DNA from: Carya illinoinensis | Taxonomy: Eukaryota > Streptophyta > Magnoliopsida > Fagales > Juglandaceae | Reading direction: 5' to 3' | Assembly: GCF_018687715.1 (NCBI RefSeq) | Contig: NC_056765.1 | Span: 33,354,754-33,418,753, forward strand | Length of the DNA stretch: 64,000 bases | Part shown: positions 36,903-48,470 of the stretch, piece by piece | How the letters are laid out: each line of letters starts with the position of its first letter | How positions within the stretch are numbered: position 1 is the stretch's first letter | The notes under the pieces: model-generated | Told to the model about the DNA's origin: nothing | Databases searched by the model: none | Seen by the model: the letters and a program-made list of their open reading frames with translations, nothing else | Program-made: the position numbers and the translations under genes

Positions 36903-37619
36903 TAGATCTAAGTATAACACATTTAGACATTTGAAAGAAAAGGGATGGGGCATGGTAAATAGCTAGAAAAACAAGTTCTTATCTCAAGTAGGAAAATAAA
37001 TACTGGTCAAAGCAGTATTGCAGTCTATCCCTACATTTTCAATGAGTTTATTTAAGCTGTCGAAGAAGTTATGCAAGGAACTTACTTCATTCATGTCAAA
37101 TTTCTGGTGAGGTCACAAGCATAATGAGCATAGAGTACACTGGAAAAGATGCGAAAATATGGGAGAAAGGAAACAAAGAGGTGGATTAGGCTTAAGAAAT
37201 ATTAGAGTCTTCAATTTAGCTATGTCGGCAAAGGAATATTAGAAAATGCTAAAACAACCACAATCTTTGATTGCAAAGGTTATGAAGGACAAGTACTTTA
37301 AGAATGGTGGTCTACTATCTACACAGTTGGGGAATGGACCTTCACTAATATGGAGGAGTCTCTTTTCCTCTATAGATTTAGTGAAAGCAGGTCTGATATG
37401 GAAGGTTGGAAAGGGAGATCAAGTCAAAATTTGGCAAGATAAATGGCTACCTGTACCTACTTCATATAAGGTACAATCCCCTATTAAAGTCTTAGAAAAG
37501 CAACTGTCGATGAATTAATAGAGCATGAATTTGGTAGATGGAAGGAAGATCTTATACATGATATTTTTATAAGAGATGAGGCTGATATGATCATAAGTAT
37601 TCCATTAAGTAGGGTAGGA

Positions 37620-38726
37620 ATTTAAGACAGGGTCACCTGGATTCATACTACAAATGGGAGGTTTTCTATCAAGAGTGCATACCATTTAGAGTATACTAGG
37701 AGCAGAAAGTTGACAAGTGAGATATTGAGACAAACTGATAAAAATGAAGGGTGGAAGAAAATGCGGGATCTAAATGTGGAAGGGAAAATCAAGTAGTTCT
37801 TATGAAAGGCTGGTCAGGATATTCTATCAACAAGACTGAATCTCTACAACAAGAGGATCATTAACAATAGTCTGTGTCCAATATGTGAAAGGGAGGTCGA
37901 GTTAGTTGTCCATACTTTGTGGAGTTGTTCTACAGCTTCAAATGTGTGGCTGAGAAAGGTAGTCCAATGTAGAAGTGGTCGTGCTATGAGCATGGTTTTA
38001 TGGATTTATGGAGGAAGAGGAATGGAAAGTTGAGTGTGGAAGATGTTGAAGCAGTAGCATACACAATGAGGAGAATCTTGCTGAGACGAAATTCCCTGTA
38101 TTTTTTAAGAAAAGTTTGAGCTTCCAAGTCTAGTGTTGTTAAATGCAAAGCAAAGTCTGATAGACTATGATGCTGCACATCAATATCTTCAAGGAAGAGA
38201 ACAACAGAGAAGCGTGAATAGGTTGATAGAGCTCTAGAAGAAGCCAACTGGAAATGCTTACAAAGCTAATCGGGATGCTACAGTGGACAATATGACAAAA
38301 ATAGTTGGAAGAGGAGTGGTGATTAGAGACAACAATGGTGACCTGCTTGCTGCCTTGTGTTCCAACATGAAGTATATAAGAAATCATGTAGCTGCAAAGG
38401 TGATGGCTTTAAGAAGAACTATGAGACATGTATTGAACCGGGAATTTCTGCAGTAATCCTAGAGGGAGACTCTCATATTGTTGTTAAAAGACACAAACAG
38501 CTTGGAAGACATAGAGGTAGAGCATGGTAATATAGTTGCTGATACCAGAAGTATGCTCAAGGAAAGACCGAGTTGGAGTGTATATTTCACATGTAGAGAG
38601 GCAAATAATGTAACCCACATGTTGGCAAAACTAGGTTTGCCATGTTTAAAAGAGAGAATCTGGATTGAAGAGGGACCAGTAGAGATTTTGTCATTAGTCC
38701 ATAAAGATAAATTCTGTAATGGATGA
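37620..38726 (+). pseudogene. LINE C-terminal part: zinc-binding RT domain and RNase H
   Basis: The reading TTNGRFSIKSAYHLEY with LCPICEREVELVVHTLWSCS (near 37875-37934) is the zf-RVT domain of plant LINEs. Further on, GRGVVIRDNNGDLLAALCS and VILEGDSHIVVK fit the RNase H-like RVT_3 domain, followed by ANNVTHMLAKLGL. Stops and frame changes separate the pieces. Confidence 0.78.
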
Positions 38727-38782
38727 TATGTTTTCTGATGAATGGAATGTTATGTTTTATTTTATTTAAAAAAAAAATTCTC

Positions 38783-38815
<33 letters not shown>

Positions 38816-38816
<1 letters not shown>

Positions 38817-39221
38817 CTGACGTGGAGAGTGCTCCTTCTAAACCACCGAAGAGTAAAGAGGTTCACTAGACGTGGACAATCCAACAACACCCCTCCCTCG
38901 CCCTCCCTCGGGGCCTCACCCACCCACAACTTTCGGCTTTTCGCTTGCTTATGGCTAAAGCCTCAAAACACGCTCTCAAACACCTGTACTAACACCCATT
39001 CCTCATTCCCGTTTTCAACTGTAAGTGCAATTCTTTCTCCTTGCTTTCTTAGTTTCTTTTTTTCTTTTGAATCCTATTTCTCTTACATTTTCTTTCATAA
39101 ACCCACTTGTTCTTCTGCACTGATTTCACGACCTGTTCGTTAGCCGAAAGGAAAAACTTTAATATTTGGGGTTCGGGTGTTTCGGTTTTTCTTGCAAGAT
39201 CACAGCTTTCAGGACAAACCC
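38816..39221 (+). promoter_or_regulatory. Promoter and 5' UTR region of the glycosyltransferase-like gene
   Basis: Contains GACGTGG at 38820 and 38870 and a T-rich stretch that looks like an intron. A 5'UTR intron is plausible, with donor CAACT|GTAAGTG at 39021 and an acceptor at 39198-39212 (GCAAG or TTTCAG). The LINE tail ends only about 400 bp upstream of the start codon. Inferred from sequence patterns only. Confidence 0.4.
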
Positions 39222-40901
39222 ATGAAAGAGTCGAATCCAAGCACTGAGCCCATAGGACAGAACTTAATCAAATTGATAAGCAATGTGTGTTTCTCAGTGT
39301 TTGTATTCTCGGTACTCGTGTTCACCGTGATTGCCATCACCTACCAACCCCCAGACCCATGGCTTGAGTCAGCTCCGGCCCTGACCGAGCTATTCACCCA
39401 ATCTGAAAACGCCACCTTCCAAAGTGACAATTCTATCCTAAAAACTGGAGAAGATTTTCCTGTGGAGCGTGCCATGCCACCTGAAAGCAAGCCACTTACC
39501 GAGGCTGTGATCGAGAAAGCCGAAGGGAAGATTGCCAATTCAACCCCGGAATTCCAATTGGCTTGCGACGAGTCCAAGCAAGTTGTGAATTGTTCGGACC
39601 CACGAGTTCTGATTGCGGTTGAGAAGTTCAATTTACGGGTCTTTAAGTCCATTGTGTTCTTAAAGTATCAGATGACAGCTAACGGGTCAAAACCGGACGA
39701 GTGCGATGTGGCATGGAGGTTTAGGAATAAGAAAGAGAAATCATGGAGGAAGTATAGGGATTTTAGGAGGTTCAAGTTTGGAATTGGTGAAAATTGTACG
39801 TATAAAGTGGTGCAGGCGGGTGCATGGCATTCTGGTGTTAATGCCCGGCAGCCTAGGAGTAGAATCAGAAATGGTACAAGGAGGGGCAGTGGAAATAAAG
39901 CTAAGATTGTGCCCCCACCAGTCCGGGATGAGGAGATCAATGACACAATCCCGACTCTGGGATCATTGATGAATTTCAACAAGGGGAGGTACTTGTACTA
40001 TTCCCGCGGAGGGGATTATTGTAAGGGAATGAATCATTACGTTTGGAGTTTCTTGTGTGGTTTAGGGGAGGCTATGTTTTTAAATAGGACGTTCGTGATG
40101 GATTTGAGTATATGCTTGGAAGCAACATATAATCCGAGTAATAAAGATGAGGAGGGAAAGGATTTTCGTTATTATTTTGACTTTGAACATCTTAAGAAGG
40201 TGACATCGATTGTGGAGGAGGGCGAGTTTTTGATGGGTTGGAAGAAATGGCGTCGGAGCCATAAAAGGAAAGTTCCTACTAGGAAGGTTGTGAGTTACAA
40301 GGTGACGCCAATGCAACTTAAGAAAGATAAGAACACAGTAATATGGAGGCAGTTTGATGCTCCAGAGCCGGAGAACTATTGGTATAGAGTATGTGAAGGG
40401 CAAGCTGCCAAGTACATCCAGAGGCCATGGCACGCTCTTTGGAAATCAAAGAGATTGATGAATCTTGTTTCAGAAATCAGTGGACGAATGGACTGGGATT
40501 TTGATGCGGTCCACGTGGTTCGAGGGAAGAAGGCACAGAATAAGGAGCTTTGGCCTCATCTGGATTCTGATACATCCCCTGATGCCCTGTTTATGAAGCT
40601 TAAAAGTATGATTCAGCCATGGAGGAATCTGTATATAGCCACAAATGAGCCATTTTACAATTACTTTGATAAACTGAGATCTCAGTACAAGGTACATTTG
40701 CTCGATGATTACAAAGAATTGTGGGGCAATGCAAGTGAATGGTACAATGAGACAATGCTTCTAAATAATGGACGACCTGTTGAGTTTGATGGTTACATGA
40801 GAGTTGCCGTGGATACTGAGGTCCTTTATAGGGCAAAGACACGGGTGGAAACGTTCTATAATTTGACAACAGATTGCAAGGACGGAGTCAATACCTGCTG
40901 A
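39222..40901 (+). CDS. Type II membrane protein, O-fucosyltransferase-like (plant-specific)
   Basis: Single-exon coding region of 559 residues starting MKESNPSTEP at 39222. The upstream in-frame codon at 39177 is GTG, so it was not used. A signal anchor (about residues 13-38, NVCFSVFVFSVLVFTVIAI) follows a short cytoplasmic tail. A stem and a luminal domain with several NxS/T sites come next, as in Golgi glycosyltransferases. Segments such as RYLYYSRGGDYCKGMNHYVW, LNRTFVMDLS, HVVRGKK and LYIATNEPFYNYFD resemble the layout of GT65/GT106 O-fucosyltransferase-like proteins. From memory it is closest to Arabidopsis At4g12700/At2g04280, whose activity is not established. The substrate cannot be read from the sequence. 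It lies downstream of the LINE and is convergent with LOG. Confidence 0.85.
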   Translation: MKESNPSTEPIGQNLIKLISNVCFSVFVFSVLVFTVIAITYQPPDPWLESAPALTELFTQSENATFQSDNSILKTGEDFPVERAMPPESKPLTEAVIEKAEGKIANSTPEFQLACDESKQVVNCSDPRVLIAVEKFNLRVFKSIVFLKYQMTANGSKPDECDVAWRFRNKKEKSWRKYRDFRRFKFGIGENCTYKVVQAGAWHSGVNARQPRSRIRNGTRRGSGNKAKIVPPPVRDEEINDTIPTLGSLMNFNKGRYLYYSRGGDYCKGMNHYVWSFLCGLGEAMFLNRTFVMDLSICLEATYNPSNKDEEGKDFRYYFDFEHLKKVTSIVEEGEFLMGWKKWRRSHKRKVPTRKVVSYKVTPMQLKKDKNTVIWRQFDAPEPENYWYRVCEGQAAKYIQRPWHALWKSKRLMNLVSEISGRMDWDFDAVHVVRGKKAQNKELWPHLDSDTSPDALFMKLKSMIQPWRNLYIATNEPFYNYFDKLRSQYKVHLLDDYKELWGNASEWYNETMLLNNGRPVEFDGYMRVAVDTEVLYRAKTRVETFYNLTTDCKDGVNTC

Positions 40902-41768
40902 ACGGGTTGGGTTATCCCCTAATGTTTTGATTCTTTGAGTCAATTCTGGTTTGTTCTTTTTGTTCATATGTTCCTTTATTGCATCGACGATCATTCATTA
41001 TGACTAGCTCATATCTGTATTGTTTAATGACTACCCCGAACCCAGAAGCTTCACAAAAGACTTCCTCATTTGTTATTTACCCATATGGGATGAGAACTAA
41101 GTTTATCATGTAAAGGGAAGAGAAGAAGAAGAAGAAGAAGAAGAAGAAGAAGGAAAAGAAAGCTGTGTAATGGTATTTCTGCTGGTCAATGAAAGCTTTT
41201 TGTTCCTTATAGCATGCACTTGGAATTTACCTCTTAGACAAGATGCTATTGGAAGATAGAGGTGTTTTTTCTTTTTGCCCATGTAATGGGAAGCAGGGTA
41301 GCTTTGCCCTTTTGGCTTGTGTTTACAATTCCTGTACTTTTTATATATCAATTTATTTTGGTGTCTACTGAGTACTGAAGAATCATGTCCGCTTTGGTTG
41401 ATCCTTATACGATTTTTTTATATTTATCTTTTTGGTGATAGAAACTGGATACATAATTAACTGAGCAACATGAGAGTCCATAAATTAACACTCACAGCCT
41501 TCATGCCATGCGAAATTTATAGTCTCTTATTATTCCATTCAAGTAGATACAAGCATTCAATTTGTGAAGTCAATCGAAGAAACACAATCAACGAAAGGGT
41601 TTCTTCAGAGAATTAGTGCCCTTGTCTATTTGGAATATCTCTTTTTTTTTTTCCTCTCTTTCTTATTATATTATCTGCTTGCACATAAGATTTCAACTGC
41701 CTTTTAGGAAAATGTTATTACAATAAGCACTTCCCCTTCCCCTCTCGGAGGGCAAAAGAAGGGTACAG
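40902..41768. other. Convergent intergenic region with both 3' UTRs
   Basis: Contains the 3' ends of the glycosyltransferase-like gene (+) and LOG (-), which face each other, and a GAA microsatellite at about 41117-41150. No additional gene is supported. Confidence 0.6.
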
Positions 41769-44200
41769 CTACAAACTTACATTGTGATTTTCTTCTATGT
41801 TCCAACTCTGTCTCGTTGCCACTTGATCATGCACAGGTATGTATTCCTACAGAAACACATCCACAAGAAACAAGTTAGTTACATAAGATAAATGATAATA
41901 GACTTCAGGGATTATGTCACTGCTAGTTAAAATGTTAGTGCCACAGTTTTTATTCACGTTTTCATCGAAGTCTTTGCCTGCTTAACTTCTTGGTTTGGTT
42001 TTGGAACGTGAAAAAACTCTATTCTAAGTAAAGCAGTCTGTCATCATATAGAACAAGCGTGCTGGGACCTTTGACATCCCTGAAGCTTTGAAGTTGAGCA
42101 AGGTTTCTGCCATGCTCAGTTAGAGTACAGGACTCCTAGAACTAAATAACTAATGTGCCCAGTTAGCCTAGCCACATAATATGTCCTATTCTTACAGGAG
42201 AATTAAGCACTTCACTCAAATCTGTTCATCTGTTTATTTAACTTTTTTGGTCGAATATTTCCTGATTGAACATAGTTTTGCAATTTTCACGAAGTGTGAG
42301 ATTTTTTGTGCTTTTGATGTGGTTAATGTAGAAGGAAATTGTATATATATGTACCTCCATCCTCTGTATCAGCTCTCGAGCAGTCTTTGCGGAAATGATA
42401 ATGTTCCTGGCAGATGGATTAATGAATCCTTCTTCCACCCCTTTGTCAAACAATCCAAGCAAGCAATCATAATAGCCATCTATATTCAAGAGACCCACCT
42501 GTGTTTGCAGCCAAATTATGCTGAGTGTGATGCCGACCTTAATAGTACAACTTTTTGAGCTTTGTTTGTTTTTAAAAAATAAAAATAAAAATTGAAGGAA
42601 ATATATATGGAGTAACACACATGAAAGTTCTGAGCTTAATTGTTGACAACTGGCCCAAAAAAAAAAAAAAAAAAAAAAAACAAAGAAATGTCAAAACTCA
42701 GGGCAAGCAAACAACCATTAAAGTCAAGGCTTCTTGACCTCGTTCGTAAAACTGTTTTTTTTTTTTTTTTTTTTTTAACTGAAACACGCATGCTGATCAT
42801 CGTGCTCATTCGTTTTCATTGGCTTAAACCTCACCGACTTCAATTTTGATGTGTACTTTCGAACTTTCTCTTATTTAAACTTGGAACCCATTTTCATTGA
42901 ATGAGAGCGATTGTTGTGACATTATAAACTACTTTTTTCAAAGAAAAGATTAGGCTAATTAAGGGCCTAAAATGGGTGTTAAGTCTGATTCATTGCCATC
43001 TCTGTCATATTTGGACAGCCGTCAAGGTCGAGGGCCAGATCTGGCCCCATACAGCCATACATACGGGCTAAAGGCATTCAAACCCCACGCTTTACTTTAA
43101 TTGCTTCCTCGAACTGGTCATCAAGATATTATCTAATTTTTACTTTTAATTATTGGGATTAGGGAGAAGAATTAGAAGCTACTCTTCCATTTAGTGAGCT
43201 AAGCCAAGTGTTCTTAAAAGGACTCTTACAGGTCAAATTATTTATGATATATAGGATGAGAATTTTTTTTTGAAAGGTATATAGGATGAGAATTGATGAA
43301 CCTCAATATCATCAACATCCTCATCCTCAGGCATATTGCTGCTACCTGGAACTTCCAGTAATGATGAGGAGTTCCATGCATGATCCAGTACTGTTCTATC
43401 TGATTAATTATTCCTTGGATCAAACATTTTTTAAACAAATGAAAAATGAAGCCGAAACCATGTTACTTTCAGTTCCTATATATATATATATATGTAACTT
43501 GAATTGGAAGTTGCAGTTAGCAATACATGATGATGATGAAGTCGAGTACTCAACTCACATAGAAGAAAATATATATATATACATATAGAAGATAAGTTTT
43601 GCTTTAATTTGGTGGAGTCAATCGAACCCCAAAAGTAGTACTGTGGCTGATCATCTCATGACCCAATTACTGTTATCGATCGGGTAATTGGTCTCAATAA
43701 TTAGTCTTTATTTCCCACAATAGAGGGCGGTCAGAAAAAGTCGTGTAAAAGAAGGAAATAAATAATAATGAAAACGAAAAGGACTACAAACAGTGTTTAA
43801 TTGCTTAACCTAACTATATTAATATTTTTCCGACAATTAATGCATGCCTACCTGCCTGCTTTTAATATATAAGTTCTCTTTTTAATTGTAATTCTACCTT
43901 CAATTAGTAATTGCATCTAAATTAATAATACTCCATCGCCATGTCATGTGAAGTACTATATATATATATACACCTAGCAAGCGAGGAAGATTCCTCAAGT
44001 CAATACAATATCAAAGCTACCCTTTTGATCTTTCTTGCAGTTGATCAGGGAATAATATTAATATATATACACGTTAATGCTATTATATATCAATATGGGT
44101 CATGATCAGAATAATTAATGAAGGATATATACAATATGCAGGCCTAATTAACATGATGATCCATGCAGGTGTTAGCTAGCTAAGTAGTACTACGTTTAGT

Positions 44201-44296
<96 letters not shown>

Positions 44297-44782
44297 CATG
44301 ATATATATATTCAGGAAACTTTGGGAATTACTACTGTAAATTCCCCAAATTAAATTGAATTAGTGCTTATTTTATAAACGTTCATATATGTCGTGAGGAG
44401 CAAAAGGCAATTTAACTTACTGGTTTGTCATGTATCCCAAGCTGAGACCATGTTATCATCTCAAGCAACTCTTCCATGGTTCCATATCCTCCTTCATATT
44501 TATATAACAGAGAGAGAGGGTTAAGGGGGAAAAACTTGCATCGATCAATATCTAACAAATTAATTAATGAAAGTACTCTTATTTATGCTGTATATGTACA
44601 TGTTCTTTCTTTTTCGATCTCAAAATTCACATATATCTGTATATATATACCAGGAAGAGCGACAAAAGCATCAGCTCGACGAGCCATTTCGGCCTTCCTT
44701 TCGTGCATATCTGATACAATCAACACTTCTCCCACTGCATGGCCAGATATCTGAGAACAGTTCATAAGCAGTACTAGTCACA

Positions 44783-44842
<60 letters not shown>

Positions 44843-45308
44843 TCATACCTCAAAAGGAATAAGTTTAGTTGGGATAACTCTAACCAAGAAACGGAAAAAG
44901 ATGATGATCAGTTAGAATAAAGACGAAATGACAACATGAATTAGTACAGATTTTTTTGGTCTATATATATATGGAAATATATGCACTAGAAAGAGACTTG
45001 GAACATACATTAAACCAAACCCAATAATTCATCAAAAAGGAAAAACTACACCCAATCAGAACATATATATTATATGTATTCTACGTTGTTAAAACACTGA
45101 AAAAGCCAAGTCTTATTTTTTTATGCTCCCCATTAAATCTCTTACCCTAGCACATGACATCCACCATCAAAAGCTGTTTGAGAAACCAATCCCATCAGCC
45201 CAACACTTCCTCCTCCATACACCAAATCCATCTTCCTCTCCGCCTGCAGTAAATGATCACCTTTTTAAAACCCTTAAACGAATGTTTGAAACCCAGATAT
45301 AGGTGTTG

Positions 45309-45382
<74 letters not shown>

Positions 45383-45482
45383 GGACCAGTTCTCTTCCAA
45401 GATCAAGAGCTGCATCACTGAAGATCTTTCTGTTCCCTGAATTACTTCCACAAAAGACACAGACCCTTTGAAACTTACCCAT
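41769..45482 (-). CDS. LOG: LONELY GUY cytokinin riboside 5'-monophosphate phosphoribohydrolase
   Basis: Seven exons on the minus strand: 45482-45387, 45243-45146, 44879-44849, 44750-44651, 44491-44421, 42498-42355, 41846-41769. They join in frame to 205 residues, close to the usual length of about 215. The start [18 protein letters not shown] is typical. The catalytic and nucleotide-binding motif PGGYGTMEE lies at residues 108-116, and the conserved [13 protein letters not shown] starts at 88. LOG enzymes release active cytokinin bases from their nucleotides in the cytosol. Exon 3 has only 31 nt. Intron 1 has an unusual donor (CTG|GTCCGT). On the coding strand introns 1 and 3 run into long CT tracts just after the donor. 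Intron 5 (1.9 kb) has CT/AT microsatellites. Which LOG paralogue this is cannot be told. Confidence 0.93.
44204..44296. repeat. CT then AT microsatellite in LOG intron 5
   Basis: About 71 bases of CT repeat followed by about 22 bases of AT repeat. Read on the LOG strand it is an AT/GA tract about 125 nt downstream of the intron 5 donor. Confidence 0.95.
44786..44839. repeat. GA microsatellite in LOG intron 3
   Basis: About 54 bases of pure GA on the plus strand, read as a CU tract in LOG pre-mRNA, starting about 9 nt after the intron 3 donor at 44848 and filling roughly half of this 98-nt intron. Confidence 0.95.
45313..45379. repeat. GT then GA compound microsatellite in LOG intron 1
   Basis: 28 bases of GT followed by 39 bases of GA. 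In the LOG transcript this reads as (CU)n(AC)n, beginning only 7 nt after the intron 1 donor at 45386. Confidence 0.95.
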
Positions 45483-47439
45483 TTTCTCCTGAAACCAAAA
45501 CGACTACAGCTGAAATATTCACTATACAATTAACCAAGTCCCCTCATAAGTTACACTTTATTTTATATTATATGTGACCGTCATAATAGTATATGATCGA
45601 GTACGATATTCGTAGGACGTGCTTGACACGTGAGAGATTATGTTCATGGCCCATATGAATGAAAATAATGCAAGTTTTCGAGTCAAAGGGGATTCTCACT
45701 TTCTTTTCCACCTTTGTTTTCTATCTCAGATTTGTTTTGGTGGGTGCACCAATAATATCCACTGTTCACCTGCTTGTGATACAGGGCTGGGGGAGGCTCC
45801 TGATGATCTTCTACATCTTGGATCTGGAAATTAAATCCAATTAGGTGTTTTCGTTTGGTGGTTAGTTTGTATCAAAAAAGTTCACTTCTCCCCACAGGGA
45901 ATAATTTTTGATTCATGAGTGCTGTCATATTGTCCCAGCTAGCTAGGCAGGCACTCCGATTGAGGTGCCAGAACAACAATATATGAATATGTTTTTTTAA
46001 ATAGTGATTGAATTTTAGTATACAAAGAGTACCTATAACTTTTACAATAAGTTCATCACTTTTATATATTTCTTGTTCACTTCACTAATATAATTGGTTA
46101 AAACAGTTATTTTATATTAAAAAAAAATAATGCAATCATTCACATTAATAGGGTACATAAAAAATACATAAAAATAACTGTTAAGTGAAAACAAAATGAC
46201 AAACACCATTACTTAAATTACAAAGATCGAGTTAATTGGAAAATATTAATACCGACGAGGGTAAATCCCATTTTCAACAAATTAATAATCAGGCCTTATA
46301 TACATGCACTGATTTTTCATTAATTCTAATTAGCCCAAGGACACATCATTTCCACAGTGACCCCAGTTATATTATTATATATACAGAATCTAGCGTTCCA
46401 ATCCATACAAGCTACGTACGTAGATATGTATAAAAATATGCATATATGTGTGTATAAGTAGACCAAGCTAGCTGCAGCTTTGATTATCTTAATTTGGTTC
46501 TCAAATTCATCACAACCCATTGATGAAGCTCTGTGTCGATCCCATGAATTAGCAATCCTCTTGGTTATTAATATAAGTGATCTCTGTCAAACTCTTCTTG
46601 GAGTGCTGTATTCGTAAATAATACATGTAAGGCTCATCTGTTACCCTCATGAAATGTTTTAGGCACATGTACAAGATAACACAAAAAGATCAGTCTCGAT
46701 TGAGGTTCAAAGTAATCACTAATAGAGTCCAGCCTGCATTATACCTTCCCAATCTAATATGAAATGTAACGGTCGGCCTGATCTCTCATGATTACAACTC
46801 TTTAATGTCATCATCAATTTGGTTCCCATATCATCGATCGATCATTAGGAATTGATGTGCCACCTACCTGATCTGCATGCATGAAACCTAAAAGGGAGTA
46901 GTCACAATTGACTTACATATCTAGCCCATATCAGTTCACATGCATGCTCATGTAATTCCGAATATGAAACTCGGGAACATCTCTTCTTCAGCTCCCACTT
47001 TCCATGATCCTTTCAAGAGAATCTCGTTGGCCACTTTTCCATCATCGACTAGTTCAGTATAATTCTTAGCCCTGTACCCTCGCTTAACATTCATGCAGAG
47101 GATGCCCATTCTTTCCTTCTTTTTGCATGATCATTCGGTTTGGATATAACATGGCTTCTTCAGAATAAAGTCCACCATCGCTAGCTAGCCCCTCCTTGAC
47201 ACTCAAGGGTAATGGAAATGCATGGCAATCCATCCACCCCGACATTGGGCATGAAGAATGCCGGTCTGTGAAGAATTTCTCCTAAGCTTAAATCTCACGC
47301 AGATCTCAATCTTTGATTTTACTAGGATTCCCTGACGGAAACCAAAGAAATTTACGGATGCCAAGAAAAGAAATCTCGAAGGCTTAGGTATCATGGTTAT
47401 GGGAAAATTAGATCCAACTGTCCAAATATATACATCATA
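45483..47439. other. Upstream region of LOG, no further gene seen
   Basis: Intergenic DNA with AT-rich stretches and scattered GATCGATC and TACGTACGTA motifs. It contains the LOG promoter, which cannot be delimited by sequence alone. Short open frames (for example 45640-45840) show no recognisable domain and are probably chance. Confidence 0.5.
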
Positions 47440-48470
47440 AGGAAAAGACATGAATGCCATGTTGAGTCACATTGAATCTGATTCTAGTGACTTTAACAAT
47501 GATTCTTCAATTGACGAGATTAAAAATTTATGGCCTTTATCACTTCAGTAGAAAGAAGTATTGTGTCATCTGGTCATGCTAGAATGATCCCAAGATGACT
47601 CTGGCAATGATGAGGACCTTCGATAGGCTTATGACAACCTTTAAGGAATGGTTGAAAGTGAAAAAAAGTCCAATAAATCACACCTTAAGAAGTTGAACGA
47701 TGGAATGAAGCCCAAAATCTGGCCGACCAACTTATAGATAGCAATGTGTCCATAGAAGATAAAATCAATACAATAGAAAGTGACTTAGAAAAATCAAGAG
47801 CACAACCTCAAAACTTTCGTAGTGTCGATAAACTAGATCACATATATATTATGTGTTGGTAAGGCAGATAGTAACGAGAGAGGTTTGTGTTGTGTTGAGA
47901 TTGGATCATCTCCTCTTTCTACTTCACAGGCTCCTGCTACAAAGGTAAAGGATTGCATTTGTACCTTCATCTTCAATACGTAAAAAGGATTTTTAAGTCT
48001 TTCTTAATTGGTGCATACAAAACTCTCAAGCCGAAATCCTTTTTTTCTTTTATGCTATCATAATAATATTCTGCTAAATTTGTTTCCTATCATTTTTGTG
48101 GTGAGATTTATCAAATATGATTAAGGTCTTTCAACTTAATTATACCCCCTCCCCTACACATTCTTCTAGAAATTCCTATTTAGGAATAATCATTGGAATC
48201 TAGGGAACCGTGTCATGGTCTTGACACAGCAGACCAAACAAATTAGTGGTCAGTTTTCTGACTTGAGTACTGCTCTCACTAATCTTTGACTGCTCTCACT
48301 AATCTTGATAGGAGGCAGAGTAGTTTTGTTAGGAGGAATATTACACATGCACACCAGGGACAAAAAGACTCACCACTTTTATCCCATAATGTTTGGGTGC
48401 CAAAACTTGTGGTCTCCAATTGAGTGTCAAGCATCATTGAAGATCTCTGTTTCCAAATACAAACCAATAA
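47440..48470 (+). pseudogene. Relic of a copia (SIRE-like) gag region
   Basis: Translated pieces in changing frames read SHIESDSSDFNNDSSIDEI, then a lysine-rich coiled segment, NLADQLIDSNVSIEDKINT, later VDKLDHI and, near 48388, NVWVPKL. The order (acidic Ser/Asp stretch, coiled coil, then VWVPK) is that of the C-terminal gag part of SIRE/Maximus-type copia elements. Stops in all frames. No LTR was found. The assignment is inference from remembered family patterns. Confidence 0.45.

Larger units (their letters stand above)
33050..38815 (+). mobile_element. LINE retrotransposon, full length but decayed
   Basis: Contains in order ORF1 (about 33140-34110, DUF4283-like with zinc knuckle CFVCSKLVHGPSGC), an endonuclease remnant (SNHRPIML near 35270-35293), reverse transcriptase (about 36150-36900), a zinc-binding RT-associated domain (about 37650-37960) and an RNase H-like end (about 38270-38700). 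The tail is an A-run (38767-38776) followed by (AAT)n to 38815, typical of plant LINEs. Many stops and frameshifts are present. The first 1.7 kb is duplicated at 12720-14431. No clear target duplication was identified. Confidence 0.87.

Noticed and set aside
39177..39221. Glycosyltransferase-like start 15 residues upstream
   Set aside because: It begins with GTG and lies in a T-rich segment that looks like the end of a 5'UTR intron. The ATG at 39222 precedes a normal cytoplasmic tail and signal anchor.
44583..44853. Separate minus-strand open frames at LOG exon 4
   Set aside because: They are LOG exon 4 read through into introns and the CT microsatellite, not independent genes.
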